This document shows, one piece after another, positions 32,430 to 40,970 of a stretch of DNA of 64,000 bases. A model generated the notes under the pieces. That model searched no databases. It was not told where the DNA came from and worked only from the letters and a program-made list of their open reading frames with translations. Every line of letters begins with the position of its first letter. Within the stretch, counting starts at the first letter, position 1. The DNA comes from Calcarisporiella thermophila CBS 279.70 (Eukaryota > Calcarisporiellomycota), in the NCBI RefSeq assembly GCF_041956535.1, contig NW_027192215.1, positions 1 to 64,000 on the forward strand, read 5' to 3'. The translations under genes and the position numbers were made by a program.

Positions 32430-33962
32430 CTACTCGCGAGCTGGGGCGCAACCGTCACCGCTGTGAGTGTGCTCTTTGTCAGCAGCACGGGCAACAAAAT
32501 CGCGCTTCACCTTGGGATTTCTGACGCTGGAAACATCCTTTTGGTAGTAGGCAATTCCGTGTGCAATAGCCTTGGCATTAGTAATGAATGCTTTCTTGTT
32601 AAGATTCTTGATGTTGTCGCAAGCAGCATGGTAGCACTTGTCATAAGCTTCGCCAGCCTTGCCGCCAAATAGTTTCTCCTCTTCCTTGGACTTCTTGCCC
32701 TCAGCTCCTGTATCAACACCACCAGAGGGAATACCGGCAGCAGCGAAGGGTCCTACATCAGAACGGCTGTAGGGGAATTTGTCGGCAACATAGGCGATCT
32801 TGTTCTTCTTGAAATAGTCCACAAACAATTGAGTCACTTTTTCGGAGCCAGGAGGAAGAGGGGTATTGTCACTATCGCCATTGTACACGTTGATTCTGTA
32901 GTTGGGTGAAGCAATCATATCGAAGTTCAACATCACTGCAATCTTCTTGATTTCTTCCTTGCTTAGTTGTTTGACATAGTGCTCAGAGCCCAAGAGTCCG
33001 AATTCTTCAGCGGAGAACCAGATAAAGCGCACCTTGTTTTTGGGTTTAGCATTGCGCATTTGGTAAGCAACCTCAAGGAGGGCAATAGAACCAGAACCGT
33101 TGTCGTTAAGTCCAGGGCCATCCACAACGGAGTCAGAGTGTGCTCCAACAACTACCACGTTATTCGGGTCACCATGTTTAGTCTCGGCAATGACGTTGTA
33201 GGTCTTGCGGTCCTCGTTGATCTGGACAAGGTTCAAGTTCAATTTCACCTTCTTGGATTTGCTCAACTCGATCAATTGCTTGCCGCTCTCCTGAGTGATA
33301 CCTCCAGTGGGGATCTTGCTAATATTCTCATTACCCAATGTTCCACGAACAGGCTCATTAGGAACATTGTTGAATACTACAACCCCAATAGCTCCATGCT
33401 TGCCGGCAATCAACGACTTGTTGTTGAAAGAACATCCACCACGCTCAATCAAGGCAATCTTACCCTTGACATTCACATCCTTGTAGTCACCATCCTCACA
33501 GCCAGTGGTGCCCTTTTCTCCGGCAACATCAGGAACTACAGCAAATTCAGCAGTGACTCCCTTCTTAGGGGTGCTAGCCGAGTTGGTCATGGCAAATATT
33601 GGGATATCAATGTTCTTTTTTTTATCTCCGAGCACAGTCAGCTTTTGCGAGACGGTGTGCGAGAATCGCGCAGTGAAGGGCTGGAGCTTAACCTTGTAGC
33701 CAGCTTTCTTGGTGATCTCCTGGATGTACTTGATGGTAAGCTTGTGGCCTTCGGTACTGAAGGCACGAGTATTTTGGTGTTTCTTGGCGAAGCCATTCAG
33801 TTTCTCAGCATGCTTCAACAAGTTGTTGAGCTTGATTTTGTCAACGAGCCATTTGGTATTGCCTTGATTATGGTGGAAAGAAGCAACTTCTTTGTGGTTA
33901 TGTTTAGGCTCTGCAGCCACAAGAGTAACAAGGAGGGTAGCAACAAGGAAGGAAACCTTCAT
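32430..33962 (-). CDS. Secreted M28 aminopeptidase with PA domain
   Basis: 510 aa, intronless, with a signal peptide (residues 1-17) and a His/Lys-rich pro-region. A protease-associated (PA) domain spans about residues 135-240 (GKIALIERGGCSFNNK). The co-catalytic zinc site of family M28 is complete: His275 and Asp277 (GAHSDS), bridging Asp288 (GLNDNGSG), catalytic Glu319/Glu320 (WFSAEEFGLLGS), Asp348 (NFDMI) and His445 (CYHAACD). This is the aminopeptidase Y/leucine aminopeptidase group, which releases N-terminal residues from peptides outside the cell or in the vacuole. Codon use is more G/C-rich at third positions than in its neighbours and the 5' leader is pyrimidine-rich, consistent with high expression. 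Confidence 0.95.
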   Translation of the reverse strand: MKVSFLVATLLVTLVAAEPKHNHKEVASFHHNQGNTKWLVDKIKLNNLLKHAEKLNGFAKKHQNTRAFSTEGHKLTIKYIQEITKKAGYKVKLQPFTARFSHTVSQKLTVLGDKKKNIDIPIFAMTNSASTPKKGVTAEFAVVPDVAGEKGTTGCEDGDYKDVNVKGKIALIERGGCSFNNKSLIAGKHGAIGVVVFNNVPNEPVRGTLGNENISKIPTGGITQESGKQLIELSKSKKVKLNLNLVQINEDRKTYNVIAETKHGDPNNVVVVGAHSDSVVDGPGLNDNGSGSIALLEVAYQMRNAKPKNKVRFIWFSAEEFGLLGSEHYVKQLSKEEIKKIAVMLNFDMIASPNYRINVYNGDSDNTPLPPGSEKVTQLFVDYFKKNKIAYVADKFPYSRSDVGPFAAAGIPSGGVDTGAEGKKSKEEEKLFGGKAGEAYDKCYHAACDNIKNLNKKAFITNAKAIAHGIAYYQKDVSSVRNPKVKRDFVARAADKEHTHSGDGCAPARE

Positions 33963-34166
33963 GTTTAGCTAGGTTGAGGAATATTATGAGGAGGGGGGTG
34001 AAAGAAGAATTAAAGAGAAGAGAAAAGGAAGGTAAAGATTAAAACGAAAATAGAAAATCAATTAAAGAGGGAAAGAGAGGAAAGGGAAAATTAGAGAAAA
34101 GAAGGGCAATTAGATGACTAGAGTTGAATAAACTTAGCTGGTAGAGCGCCGAGCTTGATATTTATA
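33963..34166 (-). promoter_or_regulatory. Pyrimidine-rich leader and TATA box of M28 gene
   Basis: Read on the gene strand, TATAAATA (34159-34166) is followed by about 130 nt of almost pure C/T up to the ATG region. C/T-rich tracts between TATA and ATG are typical of strongly expressed fungal genes. Confidence 0.55.
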
Positions 34167-36267
34167 TGCGTTTTATTTTCCAACTGACTCCAACTGTTCG
34201 ATTATATTTCCTCTCTCTCGATTTTTTTTTCGCAAGTCTGTGCTTCTGTACGACAGTATTCGGTGTTTCTCAATTCAACGCAATTCAAACCTATACTAAC
34301 GTAATTTCTGAGCTCGAAGTTCAGAGTTTGAACATATATACTGATTTTAACAGCATAGAGATATTCAAATCAACTTACTTTTATTGCAATATTCTATTAT
34401 ATTGTCCCGAAGATGTGTTTAATAACCGGTACATGGTTTTACTTCCCTGATTATTAACTGGTTTATTTACTACTTTCCTCGTGATCTTCGAAGCTTTGTC
34501 CCAGTAAGCTGCAAAAGTTTCTCGCAAAGTTTTGGCTAGGTGTAACCTTACACACCAGTCCTCGTGATGACGCGAAAAGCCAGCTAGGAAAAATTGAGCT
34601 AACCGTCAACAAATCTTAGGCTTTTCCATTCCTTGAGGCAACTTGCACAAGATGAAAAGAGCTTAAAGTGTCCGCGCCTCATAATCATTGAAGAACATCA
34701 TAGTTTGGATTGGTAGAAATATTAATGGCTACTAATTTTCTATCCCGATTCTATCCCGTTTCTATCCCGTTTCTGTTCTGGTAGAATTGTGCGATTGTAA
34801 GATAAACAATTGCACAATCACGGTGAGCTTGCGTAAATGGATTAAAGATGCCTAGGATGGGCAGATAGAGTACGTTAAATTTAAACCAATAGCTGAAAAC
34901 CTATTAGGATTATCCGCTATTTATGTTGTGTTACTTTTGCGAATGGTATGTTAATTTAGAGTTAATTACGACGAACGAGTAAGCCAACGCTTAGTTCGGT
35001 ATTTCCTTCCCATCGTGTGAAAATTGGATCATCACTTCTCACTCTCTACATATATGATTTTCTGTTACTCTGCGGCGAATACTGAAATCGATAATCCTAA
35101 GAAAGACGCCAGTGAAACAATATCAATTGTTTATTGTATAGTTGTTTAGTTTTAAAGTAGGATCAACAACTTAGATTTAAGCACATTTTTATCTGCTCAG
35201 CCTTCTCCTCGACCTTATTCCATAAAATCTAGCTAAGTTGGAATTCAGCAACTAAAGACTTTTACGTCCTACTCTAGATTTCGGGTTGGGTAGAATAACA
35301 ATTGCCATTATTTGTAAAATAAAATCCACGGTTCTCCTTTTACATTTTGTACACATGACATGTTAACCAAATTCCCATATACATAAAGAATATTCAACGT
35401 GCACATCTCATCTTGAATATTTACAAGCTTTGGGTTACCACTACAATTCGCAAACGTAAAATATCTGCTCGGACAGGAACGTTCTGGAAAAATGATTATC
35501 TCAGAGCTAGAGATAGGGAAAGCTATTCGAAATCTAAGCTTTCTTTACTCTTTTCCGCTATTCCCGTTTTATTTTTTCCACTATCAAAATACCAATGACT
35601 CAATTCACCAGATTGTTCAAGAAAAGATGCTTAAATTTATAGCATTATGCTTTAATTTTATATAATAATAGCACTATGTATAAACCCATTCAATTGATAT
35701 CAAAAGTACATAGCCACATTCCTAAATTTCTTGGCGAGGCCTAGACACTGTTAAAAAATAGATTCAGTAACTGAATAGTCATTGGCTGTAAAGGCGGGTG
35801 CGACTCTCATAAACATTATATAGGCCACATCACCAATAACAAAGCAGTCTAGCTTGTGAGATAGTAAGTAGATATTCCTGGATTTAAAATAATCCCAGAT
35901 GAAATATTAATAGAAATCACATCCCTTAACGAAGTTATAATATACAGTGTCTACAATTTTCTTTTATTTCTTTACTATTGAAGTGTAACGGAAATGTTTC
36001 ATCGAAAACCCTGTTTGCTAAGCTTTTTTTAAATGCCTCTAGAATGCCAAAATATAATGCTATACGTCATACTAAGTTGTTTTCACTATATGGATCGAGA
36101 CATTAGTGAATAAAAATAATACTATCAGTTGTTGGAATAAAGAAATGTTTACATTAAAAGCCATGCCTCGAGTTTGCTAAATATATACTTTTGAATAGAT
36201 TTTGGAGGAATATAAAAATACAAACATCTGTAGCCAGAATTCAGTCATCAATTTCATTATCCTCAGC
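34167..36267. other. Intergenic, with short repeats and a hairpin near 34.8 kb
   Basis: No supported gene. Three tandem copies of a CTATCCCG(A/T)TT unit occur at about 34740-34772. An imperfect 13-bp inverted repeat lies at 34786-34798 and 34806-34818. Confidence 0.45.
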
Positions 36268-36753
36268 ATGAAATCTACTTCCATTACTAGTTTGATTCTG
36301 TTGGCAATCATTGCCTGCACGCAGGTTCAAGGCGCACCACCTGTCTCTGGAAAAGAGACCCCGGGGAACAAGGCTTGGGCTACAGCTAGTGCAACCAGCA
36401 TCGAAAATTCAGAAACTGCGAGAGTTGAAGTGGGAAACACAACACTTCCCCCTCTATCAGAGTCATCCTCAGATGTTCACATTAAGGAACTCCCTGAACT
36501 TATTCGCAGTAGACTAGACCAGCTGAAAGAGGTTTTCTCTGAAAAAGAGATAATAGAGATTGGGAAGATGTTTAACGACAATAAACATTCTGGGAAAAAA
36601 GGCCAGCCTGCTGCTATTGCTACCGCTAGAGCCAAAAATGCGGCTGATATTGCAGGAACTGATGCTAATGCCATTGCTACTGCGGAAGCTACTGCTGTTG
36701 CCCCTTCCGATGTTTGCAATGAACTTGCGAAAAGGAAATTCAACTGCAAATAA
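36268..36753 (+). CDS. Small secreted Ala/Thr-rich protein
   Basis: 161 aa from the ATG at 36268. An earlier in-frame ATG at 36202 would bury the signal peptide. The signal peptide is residues 1-22 (SLILLAIIACTQVQG). The mature part has a Ser/Thr-rich stretch, an amphipathic charged helix (IKELPELIRSRLDQLKEVFSEKEIIEIG) and an Ala-rich segment with repeating Ala-Thr/Asn-Ala units (residues about 117-150). Two Cys lie near the C-terminus (DVCNELAKRKFNCK). No family is recognised. Size, secretion signal and low complexity make it effector- or cell-wall-like. Confidence 0.7.
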   Translation: MKSTSITSLILLAIIACTQVQGAPPVSGKETPGNKAWATASATSIENSETARVEVGNTTLPPLSESSSDVHIKELPELIRSRLDQLKEVFSEKEIIEIGKMFNDNKHSGKKGQPAAIATARAKNAADIAGTDANAIATAEATAVAPSDVCNELAKRKFNCK

Positions 36754-37251
36754 TGCAGTTACACTCAACAAGCTCGATCTTTAATATAACTTTCCAAGTA
36801 GTACGCGCATAAAATATTATACACGTATAAAGTGAGCTTTATGTAAACAGTGTCTATATTAAGCTAAAGGCCTATATAAATCCATCTAAATAAATGAATA
36901 CACATCAATCTATCTCTCCAAGAATCCTGTATACTAATTGGTCGGATTACTTAATTTGACAACATTAATGTATTCTCTCAAGAAAATTCTTAGAGTTTTG
37001 CAACTTCGTGGCAGCTATTAAGGTTGATATGTTTTGTCTTGAAATTTGAGTTTAATTGTGATTTTAATATAATATATTTATGAGATTTTAATAATATTAA
37101 GAAAGACTTGTCAATTATCGGTCCGTATTCCTTTTTTATAGTATGTCAAGTGGATTCTCAGATTTGCAAATAAAGATTATAGTATAATATCTGACATTTA
37201 TTGTATGGTAGCATTAATTACATTGAAAATTTTGTAGAGGCATAAAAAAGG
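36754..37251. other. Intergenic (convergent gene ends)
   Basis: AT-rich 3' flanks; nothing further seen. Confidence 0.45.
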
Positions 37252-38157
37252 TCATTTCTTTCCGTATTTCTTCAGCAAAAAGTCGCTAAGCTTATCCCAT
37301 TTCCATTTGCTCTGCCCCGGATTGAGAACTTCATTATCATTCTCTGAATGATCAAGTGACCCATTTCCCATACAAATGCACAGGTTTTTCTCGAACGAGA
37401 AGTCGGCATTAGTGGCTCGCTCTTGATCTTTTACGGAGACGTATTTTCGTTCAATCTTATCGGAAATAGCCTTTTCAAATAAACTGCACGCTTCGTTGAG
37501 TGTAATATTATCACCAGTGATTACTAGCTCTCGATTTGCAAACTTTGTATGCTGCACAGATTCAGCAACGCAACGGCCTACATCCCGATATGACGTGAAA
37601 CTAACCTTTTGTTCACCATCCCCAACAATGGTCCATTGGCGCGAATCGGTATCAAATCCGAACCATGGACCAAAGCTTTCTTCCATGAAGAGGCCAATGA
37701 AAAAGGCAGTATATTCAATTTTACTCGCTTTTACATCCTCCAAGTGTGCATTCTTGTCATCCCATTCGGTATGTACTGGAATATTGTAACGCAATTTGCC
37801 TGGGCTATGATTCATTCCGAACTCACTTGGGAGATAGCGCTTTACACCAGTTGCTTTTGCTGCTTTCAAGATTTCAGATAATATTTTAGGTGCATCGACA
37901 CTTTTGAAGCCAAGCGTGTTGATCAATACATCGGTATTGGCCAGCGCATTTTGCAATGCATTCTGGTCATTATAATTTTTGATCTCGACAATAGTTGCGC
38001 CAAGCTTCTTCAGCGCCTTAGCTGCCTCAGACTGAGATGACCGTGTTAAAACGCGAACCTCTGAAAATGCTCCTGTGTCGAGAAGTCCTCGAACGATGGC
38101 AGAGCCTAAGCCACCAGTTCCACCAACAACAGTAATATTGCGATAATTGGTTGCCAT
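37252..38157 (-). CDS. NmrA/isoflavone reductase-like oxidoreductase, copy 1
   Basis: 301 aa from the ATG at 38157, chosen because it aligns exactly with copy 2; an ATG 42 bp upstream also exists. The Rossmann motif GGTGGLGSAIVRGLLDTGAF lies at about residues 12-31. VRVLTRSS, a block ending INTLGFK, KRYLPSEFGMN and a C-terminal KWKWDKL follow the PCBER/isoflavone-reductase-like branch of atypical SDRs, which use NADPH. The substrate is unknown. It is head-to-head with copy 2, and codons 1-59 are identical to copy 2 at every base. The rest is clearly diverged except for a second patch around FGPWFGFDTDSRQWTIVGDG. Confidence 0.9.
   Translation of the reverse strand: MATNYRNITVVGGTGGLGSAIVRGLLDTGAFSEVRVLTRSSQSEAAKALKKLGATIVEIKNYNDQNALQNALANTDVLINTLGFKSVDAPKILSEILKAAKATGVKRYLPSEFGMNHSPGKLRYNIPVHTEWDDKNAHLEDVKASKIEYTAFFIGLFMEESFGPWFGFDTDSRQWTIVGDGEQKVSFTSYRDVGRCVAESVQHTKFANRELVITGDNITLNEACSLFEKAISDKIERKYVSVKDQERATNADFSFEKNLCICMGNGSLDHSENDNEVLNPGQSKWKWDKLSDFLLKKYGKK
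37981..38157 (-). repeat. 177-nt identical tract, copy in gene 1
   Basis: Base-for-base identical to 39144..39320 on the opposite strand, from the ATG to codon 59. Similarity drops abruptly on both sides: the bases upstream of ATG differ, and the next codons differ. Confidence 0.9.
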
Positions 38158-39143
38158 TGCTAATATAAAGTAAACAGGAGAGAAAGATTCAAAAATCAAT
38201 TGTCCAAGCTTGCTTCAACTTTTTTTTGTCTCTGAGAATGCTCTTAAATACCATCATATATTAATAATGCAAGAATTAATAATGCATTACATTTGAAACA
38301 TCTAAATTTGCGAGGGTTATGGATTGTTAAGGGTATTGTAGAGTTCCAGATATAATATTCCGCAGAGATCACAACGTCTCTAATAAAATGCACCCATTAT
38401 TTTGATAGCAAAGTGTCATTAAGTCATTTCTGCAAAACTGAAAGATATAACCATCGTTATAACTACCGGTTTATAAAATAATTCAATATATAAATATATA
38501 ATTTTAAATTCAACTTCCTGCGAACTACTGATTTTTATCAATAACCTGGTCTTCTTGGCTTCTATTCTAGAAATAAGATGATTGCTTTTTTTCAAAAATA
38601 TCAACACTCCCACGCTCCTTATCTATTGCCTAGAGTGTAAAAACTCTTCGGAGCCAAGAAAAGACCCATGTTGTAGCTCCTATTACGTGGCAATTTGAAA
38701 TCTAATTGAGCCATTTTACTAATCCGGTTCAAACTGTAGATCTGGATTACCCCGCTTCAACCGTTTCTAAAACCGAATACTATTTTCTTTACGTTTAAGA
38801 GGTTCCAAGCAAGGTATATAGGATAGGTTTTCCGTCGCCAAACTCGACCATTTGAGCTTGCCCATGCTACATTTTAAAAAATTAAAAAGAAATATCATTA
38901 AAGAATTTCAGGATAGAATACTGTGGTAATCTTTTGTCAATTACTAGAGTGAATATTTTGAATTCTTTGATTTCGATACTGTAACGTTAACAATGTTCTC
39001 ATATTATGCTTATTAATAACATAAGTCGGCCTTAAATAAATTATATAAAATTTACTATATTGGGTACATGATGTAATCTTCGGATTGCCTATATAAATGA
39101 ACAATAGATATCTTGACATAATCGTAACTTACTCATTTTTATA
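38158..39143. other. Divergent promoter region of NmrA-like pair
   Basis: 986 bp between two head-to-head paralogs. No supported gene; no long inverted similarity extends outward from the start codons. Confidence 0.5.
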
Positions 39144-39320
39144 ATGGCAACCAATTATCGCAATATTACTGTTGTTGGTGGAACTGGTGGCTTAGGCTCT
39201 GCCATCGTTCGAGGACTTCTCGACACAGGAGCATTTTCAGAGGTTCGCGTTTTAACACGGTCATCTCAGTCTGAGGCAGCTAAGGCGCTGAAGAAGCTTG
39301 GCGCAACTATTGTCGAGATC
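39144..39320 (+). repeat. 177-nt identical tract, copy in gene 2
   Basis: Partner of 37981..38157. Identity includes all third-codon positions, unlike the following codons. Confidence 0.9.
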
Positions 39321-40049
39321 GAGAACTACTTTAAGCAAGAAGATTTGAAGAGCGCATTGGCGTATTCCGATGTGGTGATCAATACTTTTGGATACAACAG
39401 AGAAGATACACTCAAGGTTGCAAATGAAATTTTGAGAGCTGCAAAGGCAGCTGGAGTGAAGCGCTATATACCAAATGAATTTGGTACTGACCCCCGCCCT
39501 GGGAAATTGCGCTACCAAAATTCGGCGCATCATGAATTGCACGACAAAGAAAAGCATCTCAATTTAGTTAAGGAGAGTGGAATTGAGTATACTACATTCT
39601 ATGTTGGCTTCTTCATGGAGGGGACCTTCGGCCCATGGTTCGGATTTGATACCGATTCGCGCCAATGGACCATTGTTGGGGATGGTAAGCAAAAAGTGAG
39701 TTTCACCTCGCACCGTGACATAGGTCGTTGCGTTGCGGAATCTGTAAAGCATATAAAGTTTGCAAACCGAGAGCTTTCTATCGGAGGCGACACTATTACA
39801 CTTGACGAGGCATGCAGCTATTTTGAGAATGCTATCGCCGATAAAATCGAGCGAAAATACGTCTCCGTGAAAGAGCAGGAGCAAAGTATCGATGAGAGCT
39901 TTTCATTTGAGAAAATGCTATGTTTATTCGCCGGAGACGGGTCGCTCGATCACTGGAAGAATGATAATGAAGAGCTCAATTCGGGAGAGAGCAAATGGAA
40001 ATGGGACAGGCTAATTGATTTTGTTACAAAGTTATATGGACAGGCATAG
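39144..40049 (+). CDS. NmrA/isoflavone reductase-like oxidoreductase, copy 2
   Basis: 301 aa, intronless, the same length as copy 1. It has the same Rossmann motif (GGTGGLGSAIV), VRVLTRSS, INTFGYN, KRYIPNEFGTD and C-terminal SKWKWDRL. An NADPH-dependent reductase or redox sensor in the cytosol is likely; the natural substrate cannot be read from sequence. It follows copy 1 in divergent orientation, and the two share a perfectly identical 5' 177 nt and an internal identical 54 nt, while the intervening sequence differs at many amino acids. Confidence 0.9.
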   Translation: MATNYRNITVVGGTGGLGSAIVRGLLDTGAFSEVRVLTRSSQSEAAKALKKLGATIVEIENYFKQEDLKSALAYSDVVINTFGYNREDTLKVANEILRAAKAAGVKRYIPNEFGTDPRPGKLRYQNSAHHELHDKEKHLNLVKESGIEYTTFYVGFFMEGTFGPWFGFDTDSRQWTIVGDGKQKVSFTSHRDIGRCVAESVKHIKFANRELSIGGDTITLDEACSYFENAIADKIERKYVSVKEQEQSIDESFSFEKMLCLFAGDGSLDHWKNDNEELNSGESKWKWDRLIDFVTKLYGQA

Positions 40050-40311
40050 CCAACATCGCTGGCTCTTTTTTCGCACTCTCCTTTTTGATATACCTATATT
40101 TATTCTTATTTTCGACATGCTAGAGACGTTTCTATTGAATATTTTGTTTATTTTCGGCAAATAATAGAACATGTGATTAGCACTTTGTCCTATCAATCCG
40201 ATCAATATACCTTTCAAATAATTTAAAATTTCCTAAAGGTCTAAGCAGTTTGAACCCAATAAGTCGAGTTTGCCATTTCGTTCCCCACACTAATTGCGGT
40301 TTAATTTAATA

Positions 40312-40815
40312 ATGACACTGCCTACCATCGATCAACTCAATACTCTTCCTATTGAGGATTTCACACGAACCACTTCGCTTCTTTTTGAACCTACGCCTAC
40401 GCTTGCAAATCATCTTTTCGCTCGCCGTCCGTACTCCTCTTACGATGTTTTTCTAAATACCGCAACGGAATTGACCAAAAATCTACCTTTTGATGACCGT
40501 CTGGAAATAATTAATGCACATCCTCGCATAGGTGCTGCAAAACAAGGTCTCTCTGCACTTTCCAAAAAGGAACAGTCAACTGGTGGTGATGATCCGGCTA
40601 CCAATGCTAAACTTCATGATCTGAATGATTTGTATGAGCAAAAGTTCGGCTTCCGATTTGTGGTTTTTGTAGCGGGCAGAGCGCGTAAAGAAATAATACC
40701 CGTGTTGGAGGAAAGACTAAAGAATACTCGGGATGAGGAATTAAATAAAGGACTGGAGGAAATGATGGCGATAGCATGGGACAGGCTTAAAAAACTAACA
40801 GCTGAATCGGAATGA
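40312..40815 (+). CDS. OHCU decarboxylase (urate degradation)
   Basis: 167 aa from the ATG at 40312. The protein matches 2-oxo-4-hydroxy-4-carboxy-5-ureidoimidazoline decarboxylase, which converts the product of uricase and HIU hydrolase to S-allantoin. Diagnostic features: the N-terminal LNTLPIEDF, the catalytic His70 in INAHPRIG, the SKKEQ segment and the helix DLNDLYEQKFGFRFVVFVAGRARKEI. Length fits the family. The C-terminus shows no obvious peroxisomal tripeptide. Its 3' end converges with the antiporter gene, 155 bp away. Confidence 0.93.
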   Translation: MTLPTIDQLNTLPIEDFTRTTSLLFEPTPTLANHLFARRPYSSYDVFLNTATELTKNLPFDDRLEIINAHPRIGAAKQGLSALSKKEQSTGGDDPATNAKLHDLNDLYEQKFGFRFVVFVAGRARKEIIPVLEERLKNTRDEELNKGLEEMMAIAWDRLKKLTAESE

Positions 40816-40970
40816 ATTGAGGTTCAAAATACCTTATCCATTTCAGCAAAATAAAGAATGTTTTATATATTATGAAATCAAATTTATGATAATACAAAGA
40901 GCACAAGACACGTAGTAAATTATGAGTTTTCTCTATAAGAATATTTCATCAATCCCTCCAAAAAAATTGC

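Noticed and set aside
32967-33968. 333-codon open frame antisense to the M28 peptidase
   Set aside because: It mirrors a strongly supported gene with a full zinc site; the antisense frame is a by-product of that gene's codon use.
34131-34215. tRNA-like text: TTAGCTGGTAGAGCGC followed downstream by GTTCGATTA
   Set aside because: The D-arm lacks the usual TCAGT part, and no acceptor stem or anticodon stem pairs. It also overlaps the TATA region of the M28 gene.
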